Below are positions 6,757 to 14,290 of a stretch of DNA of 19,410 nt, piece by piece (the first letter of the stretch is position 1; each line of letters begins with the position of its first letter). Source of the stretch: Bacillota bacterium (GTDB lineage: Bacteria; Bacillota; Clostridia; DSM-8532); contig JAEXPO010000504.1 of NCBI GenBank assembly GCA_023446675.1, positions 1 through 19,410 on the forward strand. The letters run 5' to 3'. The translations under genes were made by a program, and so were the position numbers. The notes under the pieces were generated by a model. It worked only from the letters and a program-made list of their open reading frames with translations, made no database searches and was not told where the DNA came from.

Positions 6757-7665
6757 TTATAGCTGCAGCTCTACGCCGCTCACTTTTCTGTCCAGAATGG
6801 TTTTAATGACCTGGGCAATGTGAGCACCTGCTTCCACGGCGGGAATGCCTCCGCTGTGGATATTGGAGACAACCGTCCGTCTGGCCTCCGGCATGCCCAC
6901 TTTTCCCTGGTAGGCAATATAGGCGCTCATGCTGTTGGCCGTGGCAAGCCCCGGCCTCTCCCCGATAAGCACACAGGTCACGTCGGCGCCCAAGGTTTCC
7001 GAAACCACATCCATGGCCGGAACCCGGCCAAATTTCACAAAGAACGGCGTGCCTGTGCTTATTCCATAATCCTTCAAACCATCCAGCAAGGCAGGCAGGA
7101 TATCCCTGGCATTGGCATCCACCGCCTGACTGCTGAGCCCGTCTGAGAGATAAACCTGAACCTGAGGGTTTTGACTGCACCTTGCCGCCATTTCCTGAAT
7201 GCTTTCAGGTGAGAACTGCCGTCCCTTATCCGGGCGGGTCAGGTGCTCATTCCTGTTTTGGCAGAGGGTTTGAAAGGAAAACAGTTGAAGCTCGTCCAGG
7301 ATAGCCTCGTTTACATCCCGGAACACCGCGTCCATGGCCACCGCATGGTCGGCCCTGAAGGTTAGCTGGGCCCGGGTGCCAAGCCTTGGGCCCGCCTTTC
7401 CCAGACCGATTCGAGCAGGAGTTCTCTGTTTTAATTGCACCAGCGCATCGGGATTTTGGGCTCCCTGGAGCATAATCTGTTTTTTCGTTTCCGCCGCTGT
7501 CAAATCCATGAGGGACTCGTCTCCAGGGTCCCCTGATTGGATAGCTCCAACCAGCCCAACCTCACCGGCCGGATTCTGTTGGGGATTTTCTTTTCTCCCC
7601 AGCTTTTCTTCCAGCAGCCGCAGCACTTCGGCAGTAACCTGTTCAAGCAGTTTATCATTGTTCAT
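6757..7665 (-). CDS. eutC: Ethanolamine ammonia-lyase small subunit
   Basis: 302 residues of EutC, the small subunit that with EutB forms the AdoCbl-dependent lyase converting ethanolamine to acetaldehyde and ammonia. It closes over the base of the cobalamin. Core motifs are RTPARIGLGKAGPRLGTRAQ, FRADHAVAMDAVF, YLSDGLSSQAVDAN, LIGERPGLATANSMSAYIAY and the C-terminal SNIHSGGIPAVEAGAHIA. Residues 5-18 (KLLEQVTAEVLRLL) form an amphipathic tag helix, then a ~30-residue linker precedes the fold. N-terminal tagging of EutC is known in enterobacteria. The ATG overlaps the TGA of the full eutB frame (7662-7664), showing that the eutB tail was recently part of the coupled operon. GGAGG is 11 nt upstream. 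Confidence 0.97.
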   Translation of the reverse strand: MNNDKLLEQVTAEVLRLLEEKLGRKENPQQNPAGEVGLVGAIQSGDPGDESLMDLTAAETKKQIMLQGAQNPDALVQLKQRTPARIGLGKAGPRLGTRAQLTFRADHAVAMDAVFRDVNEAILDELQLFSFQTLCQNRNEHLTRPDKGRQFSPESIQEMAARCSQNPQVQVYLSDGLSSQAVDANARDILPALLDGLKDYGISTGTPFFVKFGRVPAMDVVSETLGADVTCVLIGERPGLATANSMSAYIAYQGKVGMPEARRTVVSNIHSGGIPAVEAGAHIAQVIKTILDRKVSGVELQL

Positions 7666-7871
7666 TTCAAGCCCGACCTCCCTGAAAACAAAGTGGGGTC
7701 ACCGGCAAGGGAAGTGAGTCTTCCGTTCTCCATAATCCCCATACGCTCAAGCCACAGCTCAAACTCCCTTGTGGGACGCAAGCCCAGGGTTTCCCTTACA
7801 GCAAAGGCATCGTGATAGGAGTTGGTCTGGTAATTGAGCATAACGTCATCACCGGTGGGGACGCCGATAAC
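7662..7871 (-). pseudogene. eutB: Stranded C-terminal tail of eutB downstream of the in-frame TAA
   Basis: In the same frame as eutB, beyond the TAA at 7872-7874, 69 sense codons remain open up to TGA 7662-7664. They translate to clear EutB C-terminus: VIGVPTGDDVMLNYQT, then LGLRPTREFELWLERMGIM, then GRLTSLAGDPTLF. These match the E. coli EutB end nearly block for block. No frameshift or second stop is present. With the tail, EutB would be 459 codons long, the family length (about 453 residues in E. coli). Confidence 0.85.
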
Positions 7872-9041
7872 TTAAGTACACCCCGCCGATGCCAAAAGCA
7901 GTACCAGATTCTCAATATCATTCTGGTCGGCCATCATGTGGTTGGTATAGCAGCAGTCGCAGCCCATGGGTAAGCCAGACAGCTTGCCCATGAAATGATC
8001 CTCCAGTCCCGCCCGGATGACCTGCTTGCTGTCGTAAAGGTACTCGGGACCGATAAACCCCACCACGGTGTTGACCATGAAAGGGGAGAAGGCCTTGGCA
8101 AAGGCATAGCAGCGGGCCTCCATGGTTACCTGATCCGTGCCGTAATGGGCATCGGAGGACAATTCGGAGCCCTGACCGGTTTCAAAATACAAAAGATTTG
8201 GCCCCGGAGCCGACCCTTTTCGCTTTAGCAGAGCCTGGGCCTCCCTTACCGTGTCGGTCGTAAAGCCAAAGGCCTCGTTTCCCTTCTGAGATCCTGCAAT
8301 GCTCTGGAAAATCAGATCCGCCGGGGCGCCCTGCCTGACAGCTTCGATTTGGGTGGTAATATGGGCCAGCACACAATGCTGGGTGGGGATTTGCCAGGCA
8401 TCCTTAATCTCCTGGAACCGTTTAAGTATCTCCCGGCAGCTTGAAACGGAATCGCTTACAGGATTAAGGCCGATAAGCGCGTCGCCTGAGCCATAGCTCA
8501 GCCCCTCGTATACAGAGGCGGTAATTCCTTCCAAATCATCGGTGGGGTGATTGGGCTGAAGACGTGTGGAGAAGGTTCCCCGCTTTCCCAGGGTGGTAAT
8601 GCAATGGGTATGTATACGTATTTTATTTGCCGCATAAATAAGATCCAGATTGGACATGAGCTTTGCCGTACCGGCAATCATTTCCGCTGTCAAGCCCCTG
8701 CTTACCCTTTGAATGTCCTCCGCAGTGGTGCCGTATCGTAAAAGCCACTCCCGGAACTCTCCCACCGACCAGTTTTTTATCTCGTTATAGATGGTTTCAT
8801 TAACCGCATCCTGATCGATACGGGTTACATCGTCTATATCATAATCCACGGCAGGATGGTTCCGAAGATCACTAAGGAGCAGCTCCGACAGGACCTCCTT
8901 TGCGGCGATTCGCTCGCTGTCGGTTTCTGCCGCCAGTCCTGCCAGTATATCCCCCGATTTTTTTTCATTGGCCTTGGCCAGCACCTCTTTTACCGATGGG
9001 AACTGATATACCTGCCCTGCCAGCTTCGTCTTAAGTCTCAA
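7872..9041 (-). CDS. eutB: Ethanolamine ammonia-lyase large subunit, interrupted by an in-frame TAA
   Basis: 389 residues of EutB, the catalytic TIM-barrel subunit of the AdoCbl-dependent ethanolamine ammonia-lyase. Nearly the whole family sequence is present: YQFPSVKEVLAKANEKKSGD, VNETIYNEIKNWSVGEFREW, RLQPNHPTDD, YEGLSYGSGDALIGLNPVSD, CVLAHITTQIEAVRQGAP, YFETGQGSELSSDAHYGTDQ, and GLEDHFMGKLSGLPMGCDCC. The start is TTG 9041, 7 nt after GGAGG and aligned with the family N-terminus (MRLKTKLAG versus MKLKTTLFG). Codon 390 is TAA, where homologues have Tyr (AGCNYIMG in E. coli). The remaining C-terminus follows intact (see 7662-7871). A truncated chain lacks the end of the barrel and would probably be inactive. 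A real nonsense mutation, an assembly error or readthrough are all possible. The upstream neighbour eutA is 19 bp away. Confidence 0.93.
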   Translation of the reverse strand: MRLKTKLAGQVYQFPSVKEVLAKANEKKSGDILAGLAAETDSERIAAKEVLSELLLSDLRNHPAVDYDIDDVTRIDQDAVNETIYNEIKNWSVGEFREWLLRYGTTAEDIQRVSRGLTAEMIAGTAKLMSNLDLIYAANKIRIHTHCITTLGKRGTFSTRLQPNHPTDDLEGITASVYEGLSYGSGDALIGLNPVSDSVSSCREILKRFQEIKDAWQIPTQHCVLAHITTQIEAVRQGAPADLIFQSIAGSQKGNEAFGFTTDTVREAQALLKRKGSAPGPNLLYFETGQGSELSSDAHYGTDQVTMEARCYAFAKAFSPFMVNTVVGFIGPEYLYDSKQVIRAGLEDHFMGKLSGLPMGCDCCYTNHMMADQNDIENLVLLLASAGCT

Positions 9042-9060
9042 TGCTACTCCTCCTTACTTC

Positions 9061-10494
9061 CTATCCATAGATGAGGGTCTTCACAACTACGGGAACCGCA
9101 AGCCCTCCTGCCACAGGCCTGCCCAGATCGATATAGTCACCCTGGCGTGCCCGGATGCCATCGATACAGACAATGGCCCAGCTTCCCGGTATTCTTCGTT
9201 TTAAAGCCTGTCCCAGAGCCTTGGCAAAATCATGCTCCGTAAGAACAAACAGGCTTTGCTTGTCCGAAAGGAGCCCTTGGGCAACCTTTGCTATGACGTC
9301 AGCCAGGTTTGAAAGCTGCCGGTAGGTGGGATTTTCAATAGACTTGAAACAGAACAGAACATTTTCCGAGGAGCTTTGCTTTAAAAACCAGTCCGCCCGC
9401 TCCCAAAGCGAATCGGTGTCACCCAAAAGGCATCGGCTCTCCACTTCCCTGCCGGGCACAAAGGCGGGCAGATTCCGCACGGGGAAGGCTTCTTCTCCGG
9501 AATAGCTGATGGTACTGCCGCTGATGGACGTTGTATAAGCGCCCGCACCAATAACGGTGGCTCGGATGGTTTCTCTGGCGGGGATAACGGTAAAGCTCCT
9601 GTAAAGTGTACTTCTAAGGATACTGTCCGCCAGCAGCGGCCCAATATCGCCGTGGACAAACCAATCGCCGCCAGGACTTTGGATATGATCGGCAACGCCT
9701 CCCGAGAAGGAGAGGCAATCCAGGCGTCCGGGGTTTGCAAGCAAGCTGCTTCCCCGTGTTCGAACCTTTTCGCACAGGGGTGATCCGGGGAGCACCCCCA
9801 CGGCTTCGCCTATGAGTTCGGCCATCCTATCGGTTACCCGCCTCAGCTTTTCCGGTTCGGCTTTTTCACCGGAGTAAAAGGCCAGCCCCAGTGACTGGGC
9901 TACTAACGCGAAGCTTTCGCTCACATAGGAAAGGCTTCCGTCCTTCTCCACCCTCACCAGTCTGCCGCCCACATCCAGGCAGCAGCAGCCCAGGGCTTCT
10001 CCGGCCCGGAAAACCGCAATATTGGTGGTGCCTCCCCCCACATCAAAATTGACGGCAATGCACCCGGTTTGCCGGGAGTATTGCTGAACTCCCGCTCCCT
10101 GAGCCGCGATTACGGATTCAAGGTCCGGACCTGCCGTAGCAACCACAAAGTCGCCCGCAAAGCCGCTCAGAATTTCCGTTACCTGCTCCGCATTGTGCTT
10201 TCGGGCAGATTCCCCTGTAATGATGACCGCACCGGTCTGTACCATCTGGGGGTTTATTCCCGCTTCTTGATATTCCGCTTTTATTATTTCCGCCAACGCG
10301 GTGATGTCAATTTGATTGCCGGTTAACTGAGGAGTGATGTAGATCCTGCTTCGATAGATGATCTCTTTGCTCACGATTGAAATGCGAGGGACGAGAAAGC
10401 CCGGTGCAGTGTTCCTGATACCCAGTCTTGTCAGTACCATGCTGGTGGTGGTTGTCCCCACATCAATCCCGACGCTTAAAATAGATGAGTCCAT
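9061..10494 (-). CDS. eutA: EutA, ethanolamine ammonia-lyase reactivating factor
   Basis: A 477-residue member of the actin/Hsp70-like ATPase superfamily. EutA exchanges damaged cobalamin out of inactivated EutBC in an ATP-dependent manner. Phosphate-binding loops are seen as GIDVGTTTTS (9-18) and NFDVGGGTTNIAVF (149-162). Other family stretches are AVIITGESARKHNA, a long FSGGVADHI-type loop, VIGAGAYTTSISGSTISY, and a C-terminal RIPGSWAIVCIDGIRARQGDYIDLG block. Length fits (467 in E. coli). GGGGAGG lies 8 nt before ATG 10494. This is the first gene of the eut operon in the window and lies downstream of a strong promoter and a ~160-nt leader. No cargo tag is visible. Confidence 0.96.
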   Translation of the reverse strand: MDSSILSVGIDVGTTTTSMVLTRLGIRNTAPGFLVPRISIVSKEIIYRSRIYITPQLTGNQIDITALAEIIKAEYQEAGINPQMVQTGAVIITGESARKHNAEQVTEILSGFAGDFVVATAGPDLESVIAAQGAGVQQYSRQTGCIAVNFDVGGGTTNIAVFRAGEALGCCCLDVGGRLVRVEKDGSLSYVSESFALVAQSLGLAFYSGEKAEPEKLRRVTDRMAELIGEAVGVLPGSPLCEKVRTRGSSLLANPGRLDCLSFSGGVADHIQSPGGDWFVHGDIGPLLADSILRSTLYRSFTVIPARETIRATVIGAGAYTTSISGSTISYSGEEAFPVRNLPAFVPGREVESRCLLGDTDSLWERADWFLKQSSSENVLFCFKSIENPTYRQLSNLADVIAKVAQGLLSDKQSLFVLTEHDFAKALGQALKRRIPGSWAIVCIDGIRARQGDYIDLGRPVAGGLAVPVVVKTLIYG

Positions 10495-10577
10495 CTTTCA
10501 GCCTCCCCGGCAATTCCGTCACCTGCTTGTCCGATTGTATTTTAGTGCTTCCTGTCTCAAATGAACCCTTCAAATAT

Positions 10578-10626
10578 GAAAAGAGCTTCACTCTCTTCGA
10601 TTGAGCGAGCAAAGCCACATTGCTTT
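10578..10626 (-). promoter_or_regulatory. Candidate two-hairpin (ANTAR/EutV-type) leader element
   Basis: On the minus strand the first hairpin is AAAGC-AATGTG-GCTTT (10626-10611): a perfect 5-bp stem with a six-base loop having A at position 1 and G at position 4, as known for ANTAR antiterminator targets. Twelve nt later comes GAAGAG-AGTGAAG-CTCTTTTC (10598-10578), a 5-7 bp stem followed by CATATTTG, whose loop begins AGTGAA. The second loop is seven bases unless a G is bulged, and the U-rich tail is weak, so the call is tentative. Confidence 0.3.
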
Positions 10627-10660
10627 CCGATGCGGCAGCGCACCGGTTTCTTATACAAAA

Positions 10661-10689
10661 ATTATATCAACAATATTCATTTTTGTAAA
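10661..10689 (-). promoter_or_regulatory. Sigma-A promoter of the eut operon
   Basis: On the minus strand, TTTACA (10684-10689) is followed by exactly 17 bp and then the consensus TATAAT (10661-10666). A start near 10654 would give a leader of about 160 nt before eutA. The region is AT-rich, as expected for a promoter. Confidence 0.75.
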
Positions 10690-10830
10690 CATTCTTAGAT
10701 AATTTTTTCTTATTATGAGTTTATTCTATTTATATTTTAAGTTTATGAGGATTTGTTTCAATATTATGAATTTTATTTCAAGAATCCACATGGACTTAAG
10801 TTTTATGAAATTCCCCTTCAATCTATCCGT

Positions 10831-13239
10831 TCACTCGGACTTCGAGAGGGGTCCAAAGGAGGCTGAAAACTTTCTGAGCTTTTTGGTTATCCGATCATTG
10901 ATGGTGCCGTTAGGGTAGCTGCCGTCAGGAAGCCTTTCCCCCGCCCTCACGCCGGTTAAAATCTCCAGCCCTTCTTCCACCGTCTTAATGGGGTAAATAT
11001 GAAACAGCCCTTTTTCCACAGCCTCCACCACCTCATCATTAAGCACAAGATTCTGTATATTTTGGCTTGGCAAAATAATCCCCTGCTTTCCGGTGAGTCC
11101 CCGAATGCGGCAGATTTCAAAAAAACCCTCGATTTTACAGGTCACTCCCCCAATGGGCTGGATGTAGCCCAGCTGATTAACGGAGCCCGTAGCGGCAATT
11201 CCCTGATACACAGGAAGATCTGAGAGGCTTGAGAGAATGGCATAGAGCTCGGCGGAGGAAGCGCTGTCCCCGTCGATAAAGCCGTAGGATTGTTCAAAGC
11301 AAAGACTGGCCGAAAGGGACAGGGGGTTTTCCTGGGCATATTTGCGTCCAATGTAGCCGCTTAATATAAGTACGCCCTTGCTGTGGGTGATTCCGCCTGT
11401 CTCAACCTCCCTTTCAATGTCCAGTATGCCTTCCTTCCCCATATAGGTAGTGGCCGTAATACGGCAGGGCTTGCCAAAGGCCAGATCGCCTGTCTCAATA
11501 ACGGCAAGGCCGTTAATCTGCCCTACCTCGTAGCCATCGGTATCAATAAGTAGTGTTCCCTCCCGAACCTGCTCCAGAAGCTCATCATTATAACGGCTGG
11601 AACGCCTGCGCTTTTCCGCGGCGGCTTTTTTGACATGCCGCTCGGTAACCAGTGCGCTGCCCTCTATACGGGCCCAGGTGCCTGACTCTCCCAAAAGGCT
11701 GCCCACCTCGCTGAATTGGGCGGAAAGCTTATTCTTATCCTCAACCAGCCTGCAGCTGTAATTGATGACCGACATGACACCGGCTTTGTCAAAGTGGGCT
11801 ATTCCCTCACGGCTGCAAAAGGAGCTGATGTACTGTGCGATTTTATGTTCATTTTCCTGATTGTAGGGAAGGTAATTGTCAAAGTCGGCTTTGATCTTAA
11901 AGAGCTTTCTGAAATCCTGGTCCATGTGGTATAAAAGGTGATAAACCTCCGGACTTCCCACAAGGATAATTTTCACATTAACCGGAACAGGCTCCGGCTT
12001 CAGCGCGGATACAGCCACAAGCCCCATCTGCTCCTTTATGTTTTCAATAACAATCTGCCGGGTTTTGAGCGTTCGTTTAATAATCTCATAAGCTCTGGGA
12101 TTAGCCATCACATCGGTTACCTGGAGAATAAGAAAGCCTCCGTTGGCCTGGTGAAACAGCCCCGGCTTGATAAGGGTGTAGTCGGTAATCATGGTCCCCA
12201 GCTCATTTTCGTATTCACAGCGCCCCATAAGATTGTAATAGGTGGGGTTATAGTCCACAATGACGGGAGCTCCCGTCAGGCGGCTGTTATCCACAAGAAG
12301 ATTTATCCGGTAATGGTCATAGGGGTTTTGCTCCCCGCTTCTTTTAAGCATCAGCCTGTAGAAGGGGGATTGGCTTTGATCCTCGTCATCCCTGGCAACA
12401 AGCTTGTCGATATTGGACAGAATATCCTTCTGAACGCCGTTTAAGTATTCGACCACAAAGGGAAAAAGCTTGTATTTATCCTTAAGAATGTTCATATGGA
12501 CGCCTACGGCATAAAGGGCAATCTGATTTTCCCAGTCTCTGACGGCCTTTTCGGCCTCCATTTCAATTTCATGGATTTTACGTATGGTCTCCGCCGTTTC
12601 ATTCTGGAGAATTTCCGAGGACTTGGTAAGCTCCATCTTCACATCCTCGTCAAGAGCCTTGAACTCCTCCTCGCTTAAGGGCTCGTCATCAATGACAGGC
12701 ATAAAATAAATGCCCGAGGTTGTCATTTTAACGCGAAAGCCCCTTTCGGCGGCTTCCTTTGTAAGCACCAGGGAATACTCATCCTTCTTCTCACGAAATT
12801 CCTTAATGATGCGGGACCGCTCCGTAACATATTCCTCACCCTCAAAGGCCTTGCAGATTTCCTGCTCGATGATGCGGACAAAGTCCTCCATATCCTTTTT
12901 AAAATCCCGCCCTGTTCCCGCGGGAAGGTTCAAGGCCTTTGGCCTGTTGGAGTCCTCAAAATTATACACATAGCACCAGTCATCGGGCACAGGCATGAGC
13001 CGCCCGTGCTTTTGGGCACTTTCAAGCCCATAACGGGTTTTCCCCACTCCCGGTTCCCCTGACAGGTACAGATTATAGCCGTCCATTTGAACCGCAAGGC
13101 CAAAATCCGTGGCATCCGAGGCCCGGTTTTGTCCGATAAGCTCCCTTGAAGGAGCAAGCTGAGAAGTATTCTGAAATTTAAGCCAATCCGGATCGCATTC
13201 TCTTTTCAAGCTCCCCGCTGAAAGCGGCCCAACCGCCAT
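10831..13239 (-). CDS. Lon-like ATP-dependent protease (AAA_32 / LonB-type)
   Basis: An 802-residue protein of the Lon-related family widespread in Clostridia: an N-terminal split AAA domain with Walker A GEPGVGKT (61-68), a coiled-coil-rich insert (about 150-290) and a C-terminal Lon protease domain. The catalytic dyad is readable: Ser659 in GDSASS and Lys702 in GGVTCKIEGF. Other supports are PDDWCYVYNFEDSNRPKALNLP, DYNPTYYNLMGRCEYENELG, LIKPGLFHQANGGFLILQ, and LSGYIGRKYAQENPLSLSAS. No substrate-binding LON N-terminal domain and no membrane segments are seen, so it is cytosolic and distinct from LonA. It may degrade damaged proteins, and the adjacency to eut is probably incidental. The ribosome binding site is weak (GGGGGG, 7 nt before ATG). 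An upstream gap of 280 bp suggests its own promoter. Confidence 0.92.
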   Translation of the reverse strand: MAVGPLSAGSLKRECDPDWLKFQNTSQLAPSRELIGQNRASDATDFGLAVQMDGYNLYLSGEPGVGKTRYGLESAQKHGRLMPVPDDWCYVYNFEDSNRPKALNLPAGTGRDFKKDMEDFVRIIEQEICKAFEGEEYVTERSRIIKEFREKKDEYSLVLTKEAAERGFRVKMTTSGIYFMPVIDDEPLSEEEFKALDEDVKMELTKSSEILQNETAETIRKIHEIEMEAEKAVRDWENQIALYAVGVHMNILKDKYKLFPFVVEYLNGVQKDILSNIDKLVARDDEDQSQSPFYRLMLKRSGEQNPYDHYRINLLVDNSRLTGAPVIVDYNPTYYNLMGRCEYENELGTMITDYTLIKPGLFHQANGGFLILQVTDVMANPRAYEIIKRTLKTRQIVIENIKEQMGLVAVSALKPEPVPVNVKIILVGSPEVYHLLYHMDQDFRKLFKIKADFDNYLPYNQENEHKIAQYISSFCSREGIAHFDKAGVMSVINYSCRLVEDKNKLSAQFSEVGSLLGESGTWARIEGSALVTERHVKKAAAEKRRRSSRYNDELLEQVREGTLLIDTDGYEVGQINGLAVIETGDLAFGKPCRITATTYMGKEGILDIEREVETGGITHSKGVLILSGYIGRKYAQENPLSLSASLCFEQSYGFIDGDSASSAELYAILSSLSDLPVYQGIAATGSVNQLGYIQPIGGVTCKIEGFFEICRIRGLTGKQGIILPSQNIQNLVLNDEVVEAVEKGLFHIYPIKTVEEGLEILTGVRAGERLPDGSYPNGTINDRITKKLRKFSASFGPLSKSE

Positions 13240-13519
13240 GCTAAAGCCCCCCGACTAATATATTGTGGACAGTCTCTTCCTCCGGCCTCATGCCGGACCA
13301 TTTAAAAAGACCCACTATATTCTATAGAAAAGGAGGACTTATTATGACAGGCCTGAACCTCGTACCTATATTCCGTAAATCCTTGAATATTTTGAAGTAA
13401 GGTAATCGGTGTAATAGGAGGAATTCAGAGCTTCGTTTTCTCTTTATTGCAGCGTAAGATGTTAATGAAATCCGGTGGGCGGCAACACAATTTCTTTGTG
13501 TGTAAGCTATCAAGGCGTT
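13240..13519. other. Gap between the glycosylase-like gene and lon: hairpin and possible small ORF
   Basis: No conventional gene is seen here. A perfect inverted repeat TCCGGC-CTCAT-GCCGGA lies at 13281-13297. It has no T-tract on either strand, so it is not a clear terminator. On the plus strand AGGAGG (13331-13336) precedes ATG 13344 by 7 nt and opens an 18-residue frame to TAA 13400. A second inverted repeat (ACACAA...TTGTGT) lies near 13485-13502. No convincing promoter was found for lon here. Confidence 0.5.
13344..13400 (+). other. Possible 18-residue small ORF with strong ribosome binding site
   Basis: The plus-strand frame reads MTGLNLVPIFRKSLNILK, then TAA. AGGAGG stands 7 nt before the ATG, an ideal arrangement, in a stretch without any other gene. 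No promoter with a good -35 was found, the peptide was not recognised and codon use cannot be judged at this length. It could be chance. Confidence 0.2.
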
Positions 13520-14290
13520 TTACAAAAAAGTGCTCCGAATAGCCGTAGAAAGGGGCACCTTAAACTTTCCCCTGCTCCACAGCCACAGGAGCGTATGAAG
13601 ATCGATAGGCGTGTAAGGCGTGCCCTTCAAAACCTCTTCCCAGCGCGTCGCCACAAGCTCCTGAACATTGGCCTGGGTCCTTTCCGAAGGAGAAATAAGC
13701 CCCAAATGCTCACTTGCCTGAATGATATGGGTATCCGGCGCCACCGTTAAGGCTTCCTTATCCTTAAAAGACACATCGGTGTATTGGCTCATAACATAAA
13801 GCCAATAATTCAGTATTTTATTTCCCCCAAGGTAGGGGAAATCCGGTTTATTGGAGAGAATATACCCTTTGATGCAGCTCACAGAGCTATGATGTTCACG
13901 AAATAAATCTCTCAAATCTCCGTTAAATTTTTCACATATAGTGACCGACAACCGCCTCCAGATGAGGGGCTGCTTATTAGGCTGAAGAGCTAGCCTGTAT
14001 TTAGTAAGCTTATGTACCAGCTGCTCGTTTGAAAGCCTTAACACCTGTTCGGGAGAAAAAACCTCCCTGGTATCGGAATCCAGATAGGTTCTGCAGGCGC
14101 TTTCCCATAATTTATAGGAATTGCGCTGATAATTAAGGGCCATGGGCAGAGTAAAATAAAGATAATTGCTGTTTGAGCCTTTCTCAAGCCCGGGATTTTC
14201 ATCCTCGGGCATTTTCTCCCCGCCTAATTGGCCGGCTTTATATAAGCACATAAGCTTATCGATTTTGTCAATGAAAGGATCCGCCTTCAT
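13520..14290 (-). CDS. Unrecognised protein, possible HhH-GPD DNA glycosylase relative
   Basis: 256 residues, translationally coupled to tsaB-rimI (its ATG overlaps that stop, ATGA). I do not recognise the family with certainty. The C-terminal half reads like a divergent HhH-GPD base-excision fold: FPYLGGNKILNYWL (151-164) sits where the helix-hairpin-helix with its lysine would be (K158). APDTHIIQASEHLGL (184-198) resembles the VDTHV-R-hydrophobic motif containing the catalytic Asp. PIDLHTLLWLWSRGKF (228-243) resembles the helix that ends such domains. The four cysteines of a 4Fe-4S loop are absent. The N-terminal half (1-110) is mixed helical and Gln/Arg/Leu-rich without signal peptide or membrane segment. 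The function is therefore unproven; a DNA-repair role is only an inference. Confidence 0.8.
   Translation of the reverse strand: MKADPFIDKIDKLMCLYKAGQLGGEKMPEDENPGLEKGSNSNYLYFTLPMALNYQRNSYKLWESACRTYLDSDTREVFSPEQVLRLSNEQLVHKLTKYRLALQPNKQPLIWRRLSVTICEKFNGDLRDLFREHHSSVSCIKGYILSNKPDFPYLGGNKILNYWLYVMSQYTDVSFKDKEALTVAPDTHIIQASEHLGLISPSERTQANVQELVATRWEEVLKGTPYTPIDLHTLLWLWSRGKFKVPLSTAIRSTFL

Larger units (their letters stand above)
10495..10830 (-). other. Intergenic region: eut promoter and leader, AT-rich
   Basis: This gap separates the end of the Lon-like gene from eutA. The lon-proximal part (about 10660-10830) is very AT-rich compared with the flanking genes. It holds the strong promoter at 10661-10689 and a weaker upstream candidate (TTGAAA at 10756-10761, 16-bp spacer, TAAAAT at 10734-10739). 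The leader (about 10654-10495) is GC-mixed and has two small hairpins. No convincing intrinsic terminator for lon was seen, only a weak TCCA/TGGA stem near 10783-10792. No B12-box and no open reading frame of note were found. Confidence 0.7.

Noticed and set aside
7872..7874. Selenocysteine or pyrrolysine recoding in eutB
   Set aside because: The codon is TAA, not TGA or TAG, and the expected residue is Tyr. No recoding signal was seen.
10495..10660. AdoCbl riboswitch in the eutA leader
   Set aside because: No B12-box-like sequence was found and the leader (~160 nt) is short for that class. A covariance-model scan would be decisive.
13322..13513. 63-codon minus-strand frame upstream of lon
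   Set aside because: It begins at TTG without a ribosome binding site and reads as basic, low-quality sequence.
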